Below, piece by piece: positions 17,051 through 26,453 of a stretch of 32,571 bases of DNA. The position numbers and the translations under genes are program-made. Below the pieces are notes generated by a model, which was not told the DNA's origin, ran no database searches, and saw only the letters and a list, made by a program, of their open reading frames with translations. Origin of the DNA: Thiobacillus sp. (GTDB taxonomy: Bacteria; Pseudomonadota; Gammaproteobacteria; Burkholderiales; Thiobacillaceae); assembly GCA_013335435.1 (NCBI GenBank), contig JAAXVP010000005.1:1-32571 (forward strand), written 5' to 3'. The number at the start of each line of letters is the position of its first letter. The stretch's first letter is position 1.

Positions 17051-18754
17051 TCATGGCTGCCCCTCGACTTGCAAGCGCCGCGCCGTGGCTTCGATGAAGC
17101 CTTCGTCGAGGCCGCGCGGATGCTGTTTGAAGGCGAGGTGCAGATATTCGTGGGCCAGGGTCAGGCGCGCCTCGCGGTCGTCGAGTCCGCGCGCGTAGAT
17201 TCGTCCGCGTTCCAGGTCGGCATAGGGGTTGCCTTGACGCAGGCGGCAAACCGCCGGCGCGGGAACGGGCTCGAAGCCGTCTTCGCCGGCCAGCGCGCGC
17301 TGCCATTGCCTCAGTCGGGCACTCAGCCAGTGTTCCGCCCCGGCCAAATGCTCGCAGTCGGTCGCCAGCGGGCTGTCGGTGGAAACCAGGCTGGCGCGCG
17401 GAAAAGCGCCGGCGAGGATCCGGTCGAAAGGCTCGCCCCGCTGCGCCCGCGCCTCGGCCTCACGCCAGGCCAGGCGGTTCGGGCCGGGCTGGTCGAGGTG
17501 GTATTGAACCGGCACGCCATCGAGCACCAGACTGTCCGACCAGTTGGCGATGGCGCGCGCGGCGGCGCTCGGCGGCGACGGGGCGACGCGCTGGCTGGCG
17601 CTGCTGTCGTCGATGGCGAGACAGCCCATTTCACGGCCGGCGTTCTGGTACAGGTAGGTGCGCGCGACGATGGCGAGGGCGCGCGCCGCCGCCTCGGGCT
17701 GCGGCGCCGCCTCGCGCTCCAGCACCCGTGCGACATAATCGTTGACCGCCAGCGTGGCGACCAGACGCGGCCCGGCGAGCTGCTCGATCTCGCCGTCGCT
17801 GCTGAACGCGAGCCGGTTGCCATTGGCAAAGCGTGCCAGGTATCGGCCGCGCAACACGCCGCTGCGCACCGGCCGGCCGGCCGCGTCCTCGACGCCTTGT
17901 AGCGGATAGCGCGCAAACAGGCCGACCCGGACGCATTCGCCGGGCAGCGTTCCCGCATCGGCGCGCAGGGTGGCGGGGAAATGCCTTGCCGCCACCGGCA
18001 GGGCGACATGGCTGGGCCCCGCCGCGCGCAGCCAGATCGGCGTGCCGTCGGCCAGCCAGCCGGCCGCGCCGCCGATGCGCCGATCGGGCTTGTCCGCCTG
18101 GTGCCAACTCCAAGTCTTGGCGCGCAGGCGCGCACCGAATTCACGCAACAACGAGGTATCGCGCGCACCCAGCACGCTCGCCAGCAGCGCGCCCCCGGCC
18201 GCGCGACGCGGCTGCTCCGGCACGCTGGCCAAGGCTTGCAACAGGCTTTCGACGCCGACCAGCGTACCGGGTTGCAGGCCGGACAGATCCCGCAGCCAGG
18301 CCGGCGCCGCACGCGCCTGCCAGTAGCGGCGCCAGTCCGCCGCCGCGATGCCAAGCCGGTGCGGTTGGAAATAGAGTCCGCAGGAGCGCGCCAGGGCGGC
18401 CTCCCGGCCGATGCTGCCGCCGGGCGCGCAGCAATAGACTTCGTCTCGTGAATTGCCGCCGCAGACGTAGTCCTCCGAGTCGAGCCGCCGGTCGATCAGA
18501 TAGACATAGACAAACAGCTTCCAGACGCTGCCCAGTGGGGTTTGCAGGCGCGGGTCCAGGCGCGCTTCCGGTGCCGGCCGCATCGACTCCGAATCCGAAC
18601 CCGAATCCGACGCCAGCCAGTAGCGTGCCTGGCCGTTGCGCAACGCGGCGTATTCCACGGCGCCGGCCCATGCCGGGGTGGCGGCCAGGAGCGCCAGGCC
18701 GAGCGCGCCAGCCCGCATCCGGGAAACATGGCCGTACCGAAACCGGAAAGCCAT
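17051..18754 (-). CDS. yfaQ: YfaQ-like DUF2300 protein
   Basis: 567 aa, signal peptide; lies between the A2M and DUF2135 genes as in yfaASTQP loci; LTLAHEYLHLAFKQHPRGLDEGFIE motif. Confidence 0.8.
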   Translation of the reverse strand: MAFRFRYGHVSRMRAGALGLALLAATPAWAGAVEYAALRNGQARYWLASDSGSDSESMRPAPEARLDPRLQTPLGSVWKLFVYVYLIDRRLDSEDYVCGGNSRDEVYCCAPGGSIGREAALARSCGLYFQPHRLGIAAADWRRYWQARAAPAWLRDLSGLQPGTLVGVESLLQALASVPEQPRRAAGGALLASVLGARDTSLLREFGARLRAKTWSWHQADKPDRRIGGAAGWLADGTPIWLRAAGPSHVALPVAARHFPATLRADAGTLPGECVRVGLFARYPLQGVEDAAGRPVRSGVLRGRYLARFANGNRLAFSSDGEIEQLAGPRLVATLAVNDYVARVLEREAAPQPEAAARALAIVARTYLYQNAGREMGCLAIDDSSASQRVAPSPPSAAARAIANWSDSLVLDGVPVQYHLDQPGPNRLAWREAEARAQRGEPFDRILAGAFPRASLVSTDSPLATDCEHLAGAEHWLSARLRQWQRALAGEDGFEPVPAPAVCRLRQGNPYADLERGRIYARGLDDREARLTLAHEYLHLAFKQHPRGLDEGFIEATARRLQVEGQP

Positions 18755-18756
18755 TC

Positions 18757-21700
18757 TCAGCGCACCCGCCAGGACTTCCGGCCGTCGGCTTCGTAGGCCT
18801 TGTCGTTGGGCTGGTACATGCGGAAGTAGCGCGTCGGCGGCAAGACGAACCGGCCACGCTGCAGGAAGCGCACCAGTTGTCGCGTTACGACTGGGCCGTC
18901 GAGCTGGGCCAGCGGAACGCGATAGCCGAGTTGCCCCGTTTCATATTCCGGCGGGGCAAAGGCGACGGCCGCGGCCTCGCCCTTCTCGTCGCGCTCCAGT
19001 CCGGCGATTTGGATGCCCCAGGTGGAGGCCTCGACCATGCCGCCGGGCGGCAGGGGCACTTCCAGCAGACCATAGCGATGGCGTCGGCCCTGTGCGGGTA
19101 CCAGGGTCACTTCATCGACATAAAGCGTGGCACTGGACAAAGCCTCGCCCGGCGCGACCGGCAAGGCCTTGAATTGCAAATCGCCACCTTGCGATTCCAG
19201 GCGGTAGAGTTGGCGTTTCACTGCCACCGGCAGGCGCCCGTTTGCCTTCTCGAACGCGGTGTAGCGCAGGCTGGCGCTGATCGGCGCAGCGGGCGCGCCC
19301 GCCAGGCGGATGCGGTTCGGCCAGGCGATGCCGTTTGGCCAGAGCCATTGGCCGGCTTGCGGAATCCAGTCCAGTGGCCGCAGTTGCGTCCTGGCCGGGA
19401 CGCGGAAGCCACCCAGCACGCGATGTACCCAAGCCAGGGTCATCGCCCGTTCCAAGGTCGGCTGTTCGCCGCCGCTGCGGCTCAGTATCGTCTCCGGCGT
19501 CCAGGCGCGCGGGTTGCCATTCAAGCGCAGCAAGGCATGCAGGAAGGGCGAGTCCGATGCCGGCAGCGCATCCATGGCCTTGCGATGGAGCGTGTCCGCC
19601 CCTGCCGGCAGTCTGCCCCCGGCCACGGTGAGCTTCAGCAACAGCGCGCTGGCCAGACGCGCATCGCGCGAATCGGGCGCGGCGAACACCAGGCTGTCGC
19701 CGGGCGCCGGGGCGGCTTCCCGTGCCTCGATACCGTCGGCCAATTGCTGCGCCAGGCCTCCCGCCAGACCTTCCACCGGCAAGCCCATCTCCTTCGCCCA
19801 CCAGAGCAGCAGGGCGCGCTGCAGAAGCGGATCGGCCTCGCCGCGTTTGCGGTAGACCTCGAGCACATGGCGCCAGTTGTCGGCCGGCAGTTCCAGGCCG
19901 AGGCTGCGCGAGGCGAAGTAGTCGGCGTAGTAGGCATAGCCGGTCATGAATGCGCTCTCGGCGCCGGCACGGCCCCACCAGCCGAACACGCCGTCACTGC
20001 CTGCCATCTGGATCAGGCGCAGGCGTTGCGCCTGCAACTGGCTATCCAGGCCGCTGGCGCCGGCGCCGTCATGCAGCGCCTGGCGCGCCAAGGCCAGCGG
20101 GATCAGGCGGCTGGAGGTTTGTTCGACGCAGCCATAGGGATAGTCGAGCAGGTCGTCGGCAACTTGCCTGAAACGGTCCGCGGCGTTGTCGGCCAGGCTC
20201 AGGCGCAGGTCGCGGGCATCGGCGGGCAGGTGGACCGGCGTGCTGGCCGCGGCCAGATCGATGTGGTCCTGATGCGGCGAGGGCCAGGCCACCGGCGACG
20301 AGCGCAGGTCGACGGTCAGGCTGTCGACGATCTTACCGCCGCCGTTCCCGGCCACCACCAGTTGCAGGCCAAGCTGGCCGCGATGCGCCTTCTTCAACTG
20401 CACCGGGAAGAAATTCGGGCCGGGGCGCATGATCACCGGGCGGACATTCGTGCTGCCGGCGAACAGGGTGCGGAATTCGGCGCGGACGTCCTTGTTGCCC
20501 CGGTTGAAGCCGACCACGTCGATGATCGGTTCGTCGTCGTCGCGGTAATCGCGCGGGCCGGGCCATTTCAGATACAGCGCCTTGTCCGATTGAACGTAAG
20601 CCCGACGCTGGCCGGCGCTGCCGTCGTCGCCCAGCGCACGCGCGGTGATGCGCCAGCGGGTCAGCGAATCCGGCACCTTGAAGCTGGCCGAGGCGCGGCC
20701 CTTGGCGTCGGTACGCAGGTCGGGGAACCAGGCGGCGGTATCGATCTCGTCGCGCCGCGGGCGTTCCAGCACCTTGACCCGGCGTTCCGGGTGCGCGACC
20801 TGGCGCGCGCCTTCGCCGCCGTAGTCGCGCGCCAGGTCGTAGCCGATGAAGGCCAGGCTGGAACTGGTGCGTACGTTGTCGCGGCGAACGTGGTGCAGGA
20901 ATTCGTCGAGGTCGGGCGCCAGTTCGGGTTGCAGTACATAGATCATTTCGTCGACCACGCCGACCGTCAGATGCGCCGCGACCGGCTTGCCGGCCAACCG
21001 GGCAGCGAACCGCAGGCGCGCGGTTTCGCCGGGCTGGTAGACCGCCTTGTCGGACTGGATGTCGATGTCGATGCGTGGATGTTCGACCACCAGACCCGCG
21101 TTCTGGAACACGTATTCAGCGTTCCGGACCATGACCGCCGAAAACGTCATGTTGGGCGCCATGTCCTCGGTGACGCGCAGCCGCACCCGCCATTGGTTGC
21201 CGGCCAGGCGCTGGACGCTGTCGAGCCAGGCGGCGGGACGCGACAGCAGCGCATGGTGGGCGACGTTATCGCGCTCCAGCGTGAGCAGCGCGTCGTCGAC
21301 CGGCTCGGGAAAGGTCAGCAGCAGTTCCGCCGCGTCGCCCACCGCGTAGCGCGGTTTGTCGGTGACGATCTCGATGCTGCCGGGCATGGTCCGGATACCC
21401 TTGCCGCTGACCCAATGGGTCGCCGCACCGAGCAGGTTGCCCTGGCCGTCGCGCAGGTTGACGGTATAAGAGCCGGACGCGGGGAAATCCACGTTCAGGC
21501 TACCGGCGCCATCGGCGAGCCGGCCCTCGCTGCGCGCGCGGTCCTCCAGGCGGATGACCTCCCAGCGCGCGCCGGCGAGCCGACCCGCGCCCTCCAGCTT
21601 GAACACCACCTTGGCGCCGGGTTCGCTGAAACGTGCCGGCGCGACCAGACGCCAGGGCTGGGCGCCGCGTTCCACCAACAGTTCGCGGCTGATCTTGACC

Positions 21701-23346
21701 CGCCAGGCGGCGCCGTCGTTGGCCAGGATGTTGAAGATGTAGCGGCTGGGATTCTTTGCCGCCGGCAACTGGAAGCGCGCGATGCCATTCGCGTCGGCGG
21801 TCAGTTCTTCCTGTTCGAGCTTCACCGGAAATTGGCCGGCGTAGTCCAGTTCGCCGTCCACCATCGTGGTTTGCTGGGCACGCACGGACAGGCTGACCTT
21901 GCCGCCGGCCACCGGCTTGCCGCTGGGATAGGTCAGGCGCACCTGGCCTTCGATGGCCTCGCCGCTCTTGGGCGCGGCCTTGTCGAACGAGAGATGGATG
22001 TCGAAGTGCGGCTTCACGTACTCGGCGACTCGGAAGGCCGCGCCGTAGAGGTCGTCGCCCAGCGCGAAGCGCAACTCCCAGCCGCCCGCCGAGGCATTGG
22101 CCGGCAGTACGAAACTGGCGTTGCCGCCGCTTCCGGCGACCAGTTCGACGTTCTGGGTGAGCACCGGCGAACCGTTGGGGTCGCGCACTTCCAGCTTGAG
22201 GACGCCGGCCGGCAGCGCGTCCGATCGCCGGGCATCGTGAAAGCGGCGGCCGATGAACTTGACCCGCACGATGTCGCCGGGGCGATACAAGGGCCGGTCG
22301 GTCACCGCATAGAGCTTGGCGTTGTAGATCTCGCTGTCGTAGTAGAAATTTTCCGAGACGAACACGCCACCCGCCGGGTCGCCCCCGATGACATAGCTTT
22401 TCTCCGGGCTGTCGCGATTCATTTCCAGCACCCCGGCGCTATCGGTGGTGCCGGACTGGAGCACGCCGCGGCCGTCGCTCCAGATGATGGAGACGCCCGG
22501 CGCCGGCGCGCCGGTAACCCGGTGCGCGGCCCAGACCAGCATCTGCTTGCCGGCGTTCTTGGTGACCGCAACGGTATCCGAGACGAACACCAGGGTATTG
22601 GCGCGGTAGTCGCCGATCATCGCTTCGACCAGATACAGGCCCGGCGCGAGCTGGCCCAGCGGCAGCATGACGTTGCCGGGATTGCTCCGGATGAACTCGC
22701 TGCTGCTGCCGGCCAGCCTGACGTCCTTCGGTGGCGCGATGGGACGCGCCGAGCCGAGCGGATAGCGGAAACGCCGGACCAGTTCGAAGCCGGGCATGCG
22801 GCCGAATTTCACGTCCTGGCCGAACTCCGTTTGGTTCAGCATGTACTTGCCGAACTTCAGGCCGGGCACGCGCGCCACCGCTTGCTGCCGTGCGGGCGTC
22901 GCGAGAATCCGCTGCCAGGAGCGGCGAGTCTGCTTGTTCCAGCTGTCATAAAGGTAGTTGAGGGTCTGGCCGGCGCCGGCGCCGACGTACATCGCCTGCG
23001 TGCCGACCCGATGCAGATTCTGCTGCCGGCGCAGAAACTCCAATGGTTTCGGCACGCGGTGGATGGCCACGTCGACGCCCGCCTCACCGTCCAATACGCG
23101 CGCGGTGTCGCCGCCGCCCTTCGCTTCCAGGCGCACCAACGCGGTCTCCCGGCTGCCGAAGCTCTTATCGCTCAGCAGAAAGAACGGCTCACCCTTGAGC
23201 AAGGTGAAATTGCTGCGCGGAATCTCCGGCACCGCGCGCGCCGGCGTAACCGCCGACAGGGCCGTCAGCGCGACAAGAAGGCCAATCGATACACGCCGAT
23301 ATAGTTCGAGTTTTCCGGTACGGGTCGCCACCTCGTATCCTCCCAA
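18757..23346 (-). CDS. yfaS: bacterial alpha-2-macroglobulin (YfaS-like)
   Basis: 1529 aa; MG-domain content, LYRPGDIVRVK bait-region-type motif, thioester YPYGCVEQTSSRLIPLAL (CVEQ at 20119..20130). Confidence 0.92.
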   Translation of the reverse strand: MGGYEVATRTGKLELYRRVSIGLLVALTALSAVTPARAVPEIPRSNFTLLKGEPFFLLSDKSFGSRETALVRLEAKGGGDTARVLDGEAGVDVAIHRVPKPLEFLRRQQNLHRVGTQAMYVGAGAGQTLNYLYDSWNKQTRRSWQRILATPARQQAVARVPGLKFGKYMLNQTEFGQDVKFGRMPGFELVRRFRYPLGSARPIAPPKDVRLAGSSSEFIRSNPGNVMLPLGQLAPGLYLVEAMIGDYRANTLVFVSDTVAVTKNAGKQMLVWAAHRVTGAPAPGVSIIWSDGRGVLQSGTTDSAGVLEMNRDSPEKSYVIGGDPAGGVFVSENFYYDSEIYNAKLYAVTDRPLYRPGDIVRVKFIGRRFHDARRSDALPAGVLKLEVRDPNGSPVLTQNVELVAGSGGNASFVLPANASAGGWELRFALGDDLYGAAFRVAEYVKPHFDIHLSFDKAAPKSGEAIEGQVRLTYPSGKPVAGGKVSLSVRAQQTTMVDGELDYAGQFPVKLEQEELTADANGIARFQLPAAKNPSRYIFNILANDGAAWRVKISRELLVERGAQPWRLVAPARFSEPGAKVVFKLEGAGRLAGARWEVIRLEDRARSEGRLADGAGSLNVDFPASGSYTVNLRDGQGNLLGAATHWVSGKGIRTMPGSIEIVTDKPRYAVGDAAELLLTFPEPVDDALLTLERDNVAHHALLSRPAAWLDSVQRLAGNQWRVRLRVTEDMAPNMTFSAVMVRNAEYVFQNAGLVVEHPRIDIDIQSDKAVYQPGETARLRFAARLAGKPVAAHLTVGVVDEMIYVLQPELAPDLDEFLHHVRRDNVRTSSSLAFIGYDLARDYGGEGARQVAHPERRVKVLERPRRDEIDTAAWFPDLRTDAKGRASASFKVPDSLTRWRITARALGDDGSAGQRRAYVQSDKALYLKWPGPRDYRDDDEPIIDVVGFNRGNKDVRAEFRTLFAGSTNVRPVIMRPGPNFFPVQLKKAHRGQLGLQLVVAGNGGGKIVDSLTVDLRSSPVAWPSPHQDHIDLAAASTPVHLPADARDLRLSLADNAADRFRQVADDLLDYPYGCVEQTSSRLIPLALARQALHDGAGASGLDSQLQAQRLRLIQMAGSDGVFGWWGRAGAESAFMTGYAYYADYFASRSLGLELPADNWRHVLEVYRKRGEADPLLQRALLLWWAKEMGLPVEGLAGGLAQQLADGIEAREAAPAPGDSLVFAAPDSRDARLASALLLKLTVAGGRLPAGADTLHRKAMDALPASDSPFLHALLRLNGNPRAWTPETILSRSGGEQPTLERAMTLAWVHRVLGGFRVPARTQLRPLDWIPQAGQWLWPNGIAWPNRIRLAGAPAAPISASLRYTAFEKANGRLPVAVKRQLYRLESQGGDLQFKALPVAPGEALSSATLYVDEVTLVPAQGRRHRYGLLEVPLPPGGMVEASTWGIQIAGLERDEKGEAAAVAFAPPEYETGQLGYRVPLAQLDGPVVTRQLVRFLQRGRFVLPPTRYFRMYQPNDKAYEADGRKSWRVR

Positions 23347-23915
23347 TTCATGAGTCGCCGGGGCGCAACGGCGCGCAGGCCGTTATCCGACGGGGTTGCC
23401 GTGCCGGTGTGGTACGCGATGTAAGCGCCCATCCACACCATGAGATGTTGGTCATCACCCTGATCGAAAAACAGCAGGTCGCCCGGCTCGGCACGCGTCA
23501 AATCCCTGCCCAGGGCGCGGCAATTGCCCTGAATCAGGGCCAGCGCGGTGACGAAGGACCGGCGGCGGCCGTCGATATCGACCCAGTCGCGCAGTGTTTC
23601 GTGTTGCCCGGCGGTCAATCGCGGCTCCGGCGGCAAGGCGATGCCTTGCAGGCCGTTGGCGCGCACCCAGGCGGCATCGTGCCGGCGCAGCGCCTCGCGC
23701 ACGGCAAAGCGCACCAGACCGGCGCAATCGCGATGCCGCCAGCGCGGCGACGGCCCCGCGCGCAACTGCGTCGCCACCATCAGGGTGATCCAGGCACGCA
23801 ACCGGCGCGATTGCTCGGCGTCCAGCAGGGTCTCCGGCGCGGCTTCCAGTATGGCCCGTGCCGGTCCGGCGAGCAGGCCCAGGAATAACGCCGAGAAGAC
23901 TTGACGACGGTTCAT
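23265..23915 (-). CDS. yfaT: YfaT-like DUF1175 protein
   Basis: 216 aa with signal peptide; CAGLVRFAVREAL, PGDLLFFDQGDDQHLMVWMG, Y-HTG; position directly upstream of yfaS. Confidence 0.85.
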   Translation of the reverse strand: MNRRQVFSALFLGLLAGPARAILEAAPETLLDAEQSRRLRAWITLMVATQLRAGPSPRWRHRDCAGLVRFAVREALRRHDAAWVRANGLQGIALPPEPRLTAGQHETLRDWVDIDGRRRSFVTALALIQGNCRALGRDLTRAEPGDLLFFDQGDDQHLMVWMGAYIAYHTGTATPSDNGLRAVAPRRLMNWEDTRWRPVPENSNYIGVYRLAFLSR

Positions 23916-23921
23916 GCCGGC

Positions 23922-25511
23922 TTACTTGAGCGGGTTCCAGTCCACTGCCAGCCAGCCAGCCGTCCCCGCCGCCCCGCCCAGCGAAGCCGCCATGGCCGGG
24001 TGATGCGCGATGGCCGCATAACGCGGCAACAGGCTGGCGCCGGGCTCGTCGCCGATGTCGCGCGTCGCCGCTTCGAGGAAGCGCGCCAGGCGCGGCGGAT
24101 CCAGCGTGAACAGGGCGGGCGCGGCGGGCAGGCGTTCGGCCATCGCCGGGTAACGCCGCGCCAACGTATCCAGCCCCTTGTCCAGCAAAGGACCGGAGGG
24201 CGAGAACAGCACCACGTCGTCCGCCAAGGCCAGTCCGATATCGAAATAACGATCGGATGAAAACTCGCCCCGGCGTTCGGCCGGCACGGTCAATTCGCCG
24301 TAACGCGCGCTGACTTCTCGACGCCATACGCGCACGCCGTCCTTGCGGATTTCGGCACGTACCGGGAAACGCCTGTCCGCCTGCTCGAATTCGCGCGCGC
24401 CGATCCACTGGTCGAACAGCCTGCCGAGCAGCGGTGCCAGCGTGTCCGCCCTGGCGGCATCGCTCAGGCGCAGGGCGAATATCGGCGCTTGCCAGCCTTG
24501 CGCTTCGTACCAGCAGACGGCCACCGCGCCGGTCAGATACGGTTTCAGCTCCGCGCTGTCCGCCAGCCCGGCCAATTCGCCGGGCTCCACCGGCAGGCCG
24601 GCGCAGAACGCCGCGCCTTCCGGCAACGCCCGCCACGGCAATGCCCGCAGCGTTGTCGACAGGGTGGCCCGGCCATCGAGTTTCAATCCGGTAGACCACG
24701 CCTTGGCGCCACGTTCGAAACGCAGCGCCTGCACAGCCGGCATGAATTGGCCGTAGCCCTGCGCCAACACATTGGCGGTGACCGTCAATCGGTGCGCCCC
24801 CTGACGCGGCGCACCGGCAAAATCGCGGCCATACGGCGTGCCCGCGTCGCTCAGCGCGGCCAGCGCCACGGCAGCCCGATCGGGGAGCAGTTCGCCCGAC
24901 TCGTTGAGCAGCAACGATGGCTGGGAAAGCACCAGCAGGCGGTCGCCTCGCGCCGCGAACAGCAAGGTGTGGCGGCTATTCAGTTTGAGCGCATAGACCG
25001 GCGTCGCCGCGGGGTCGCCGAGATCGGCGACATGCGACAACTGGGTGTCGTCGGCCGCGACCTGGGCCAGCGCCTGCAGCGACTTGGCGATGCCGTTGCG
25101 CGTCCCGGCCAGCATCCAGTATCTCAATCGGCCGCCCTCGCCGCGCCAGAACGCGACTTCGGCGGGTTCGTCGAACACCGCGTCGAGCAGATGGTCGGTC
25201 AGGGTCAGATCGTGTTCGTAAGCCAGCCGCTTGATCGCGCCCGACACGTCCAGGCGGGTATCGAGATCCTCGTAGTAGAACGCGAAATCCTCGCTCAGCA
25301 GATCTTTCAACAGCGGTGCCTGGATGACCGCGGCAGGCAGCGCAGACAGGCTGTCCGACTCGATCAAGGCATCCGGCCTTGCCATGTCCACGGTCAATGA
25401 GGGCAAGCCGGTCAGCTTCCTGGGCGGTGGGTCTTTCAAAGCCGCGGCCCCGACCACCCCGCCTAGACCTATGGCCAGTGCGACAACCGCCCATCGCTGG
25501 TGCAAACTCAT
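23922..25511 (-). CDS. yfaA: YfaA-like DUF2138 protein
   Basis: 529 aa; LSVDMARPDALIESDSLSALP-type N-terminus, first gene of the yfa-like operon. Confidence 0.8.
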   Translation of the reverse strand: MSLHQRWAVVALAIGLGGVVGAAALKDPPPRKLTGLPSLTVDMARPDALIESDSLSALPAAVIQAPLLKDLLSEDFAFYYEDLDTRLDVSGAIKRLAYEHDLTLTDHLLDAVFDEPAEVAFWRGEGGRLRYWMLAGTRNGIAKSLQALAQVAADDTQLSHVADLGDPAATPVYALKLNSRHTLLFAARGDRLLVLSQPSLLLNESGELLPDRAAVALAALSDAGTPYGRDFAGAPRQGAHRLTVTANVLAQGYGQFMPAVQALRFERGAKAWSTGLKLDGRATLSTTLRALPWRALPEGAAFCAGLPVEPGELAGLADSAELKPYLTGAVAVCWYEAQGWQAPIFALRLSDAARADTLAPLLGRLFDQWIGAREFEQADRRFPVRAEIRKDGVRVWRREVSARYGELTVPAERRGEFSSDRYFDIGLALADDVVLFSPSGPLLDKGLDTLARRYPAMAERLPAAPALFTLDPPRLARFLEAATRDIGDEPGASLLPRYAAIAHHPAMAASLGGAAGTAGWLAVDWNPLK

Positions 25512-26032
25512 GGCGTCACTCCCGAAACATCGTTGTTTTGTAATTCCTTGGCACAGGCCGAGAAGAATCAGCGGGCGAATTATTGCCGTCAGCCAGTGAA
25601 CCGGGAAACCGCCCCTTGAGCGAAATCGCCTCTTTTTCTTTGATTTCGGGTATGGATGCCGACGCTTCCACCCCCAATGGCCTTCTTCCAGAAGGCGGGC
25701 CTGCTACGGGTCATTGTGAAGAAGCCGTTTCTTCATCGCAAGGCCCTTGACCGTTCGAGAATGATGGTTATCCACAAAGCATGAACGTCGACACTGTTGG
25801 AAAGCCCTCCAACCGCCCCTCTGGGCGATCACCCATGTGCCTGATTCGCCAGATAGGCAGCACCGGAGCGATACCGCCGGATTGCATGCCCCGCAGGGCA
25901 AGCCGGACATCCTGCCTCCGACAGCGGCTTTATCGGGTTCGCTATTCAGCTGGATCGCCTAGTGAGGTCGGTTCAGGTTCGCCGGCCGAATAAGGAAGAG
26001 CAGGAGCCAAGGAACGGCCTCCTGAGGCTGGC

Positions 26033-26109
26033 GTGTCCGTGCAGTTCACCGCGGTGTCCATTTCGGCCAGGGACACCGCCATGGCCACGCTGGACACGGC
26101 TACGGACAC
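26033..26109. repeat. Cluster of five GTGTCC/GGACAC hexamers
   Basis: GTGTCC at 26033 and 26054; GGACAC at 26071, 26092 and 26104. The middle pair forms a 9-bp inverted repeat gcggtgtcc(26051..26059)/ggacaccgc(26071..26079). Confidence 0.6.
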
Positions 26110-26225
26110 GGTTCTTTCAATGAAGTGCGTTGAGCCGTCGAGTCAACCGCGTGCGACCGCGAACGACGTTGCACGAACTTGGATGTTCCAGGTGGCGATT
26201 TATACGTGCATGGACAAGGCTGATC

Positions 26226-26265
26226 GCGGCTTAGCCGGCATTCTCGATTAGGCGGCTTAGCCGCC
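26226..26265. repeat. Two copies of near-palindromic GCGGCTTAGCCG, 26 bp apart
   Basis: Exact 12-nt repeats at 26226..26237 and 26252..26263; the second extends to a GGCGGC-TTA-GCCGCC hairpin (26251..26265). Confidence 0.6.
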
Positions 26266-26453
26266 CCCCGACTTTACCGGAGGGTCACCCTGCTTGTCAG
26301 CCAAACGGCGTTCGCGGAATCGCCCCCCGATACCATCCGGGCGAGCCAATATCGCGCTAATATCAACACCAGCAATAAGGTTTCGGAAAATACCGGCCGC
26401 GGCGAACGCCAGTGGACGCTCACGCAGGACCGGCAATAACACGGGAGTGTCGA

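Noticed and set aside
17833-23304. 1823-aa plus-strand ORF antisense to the A2M and yfaQ-like genes
   Set aside because: Composition (Arg/Pro/Ala-rich, His/Gly/Val runs) is typical of shadow frames in high-GC DNA; the minus strand encodes a clear A2M with thioester motif.
25780-25930. Possible c-di-GMP (GEMM) riboswitch in the intergenic region
   Set aside because: Some purine-rich and GC motifs resemble riboswitch segments, but the conserved GEMM core and tetraloop receptor pattern could not be aligned.
26033-26251. 72-aa plus-strand ORF over the hexamer array
   Set aside because: No RBS-like signal or domain recognised; DNA repeat structure explains it better.
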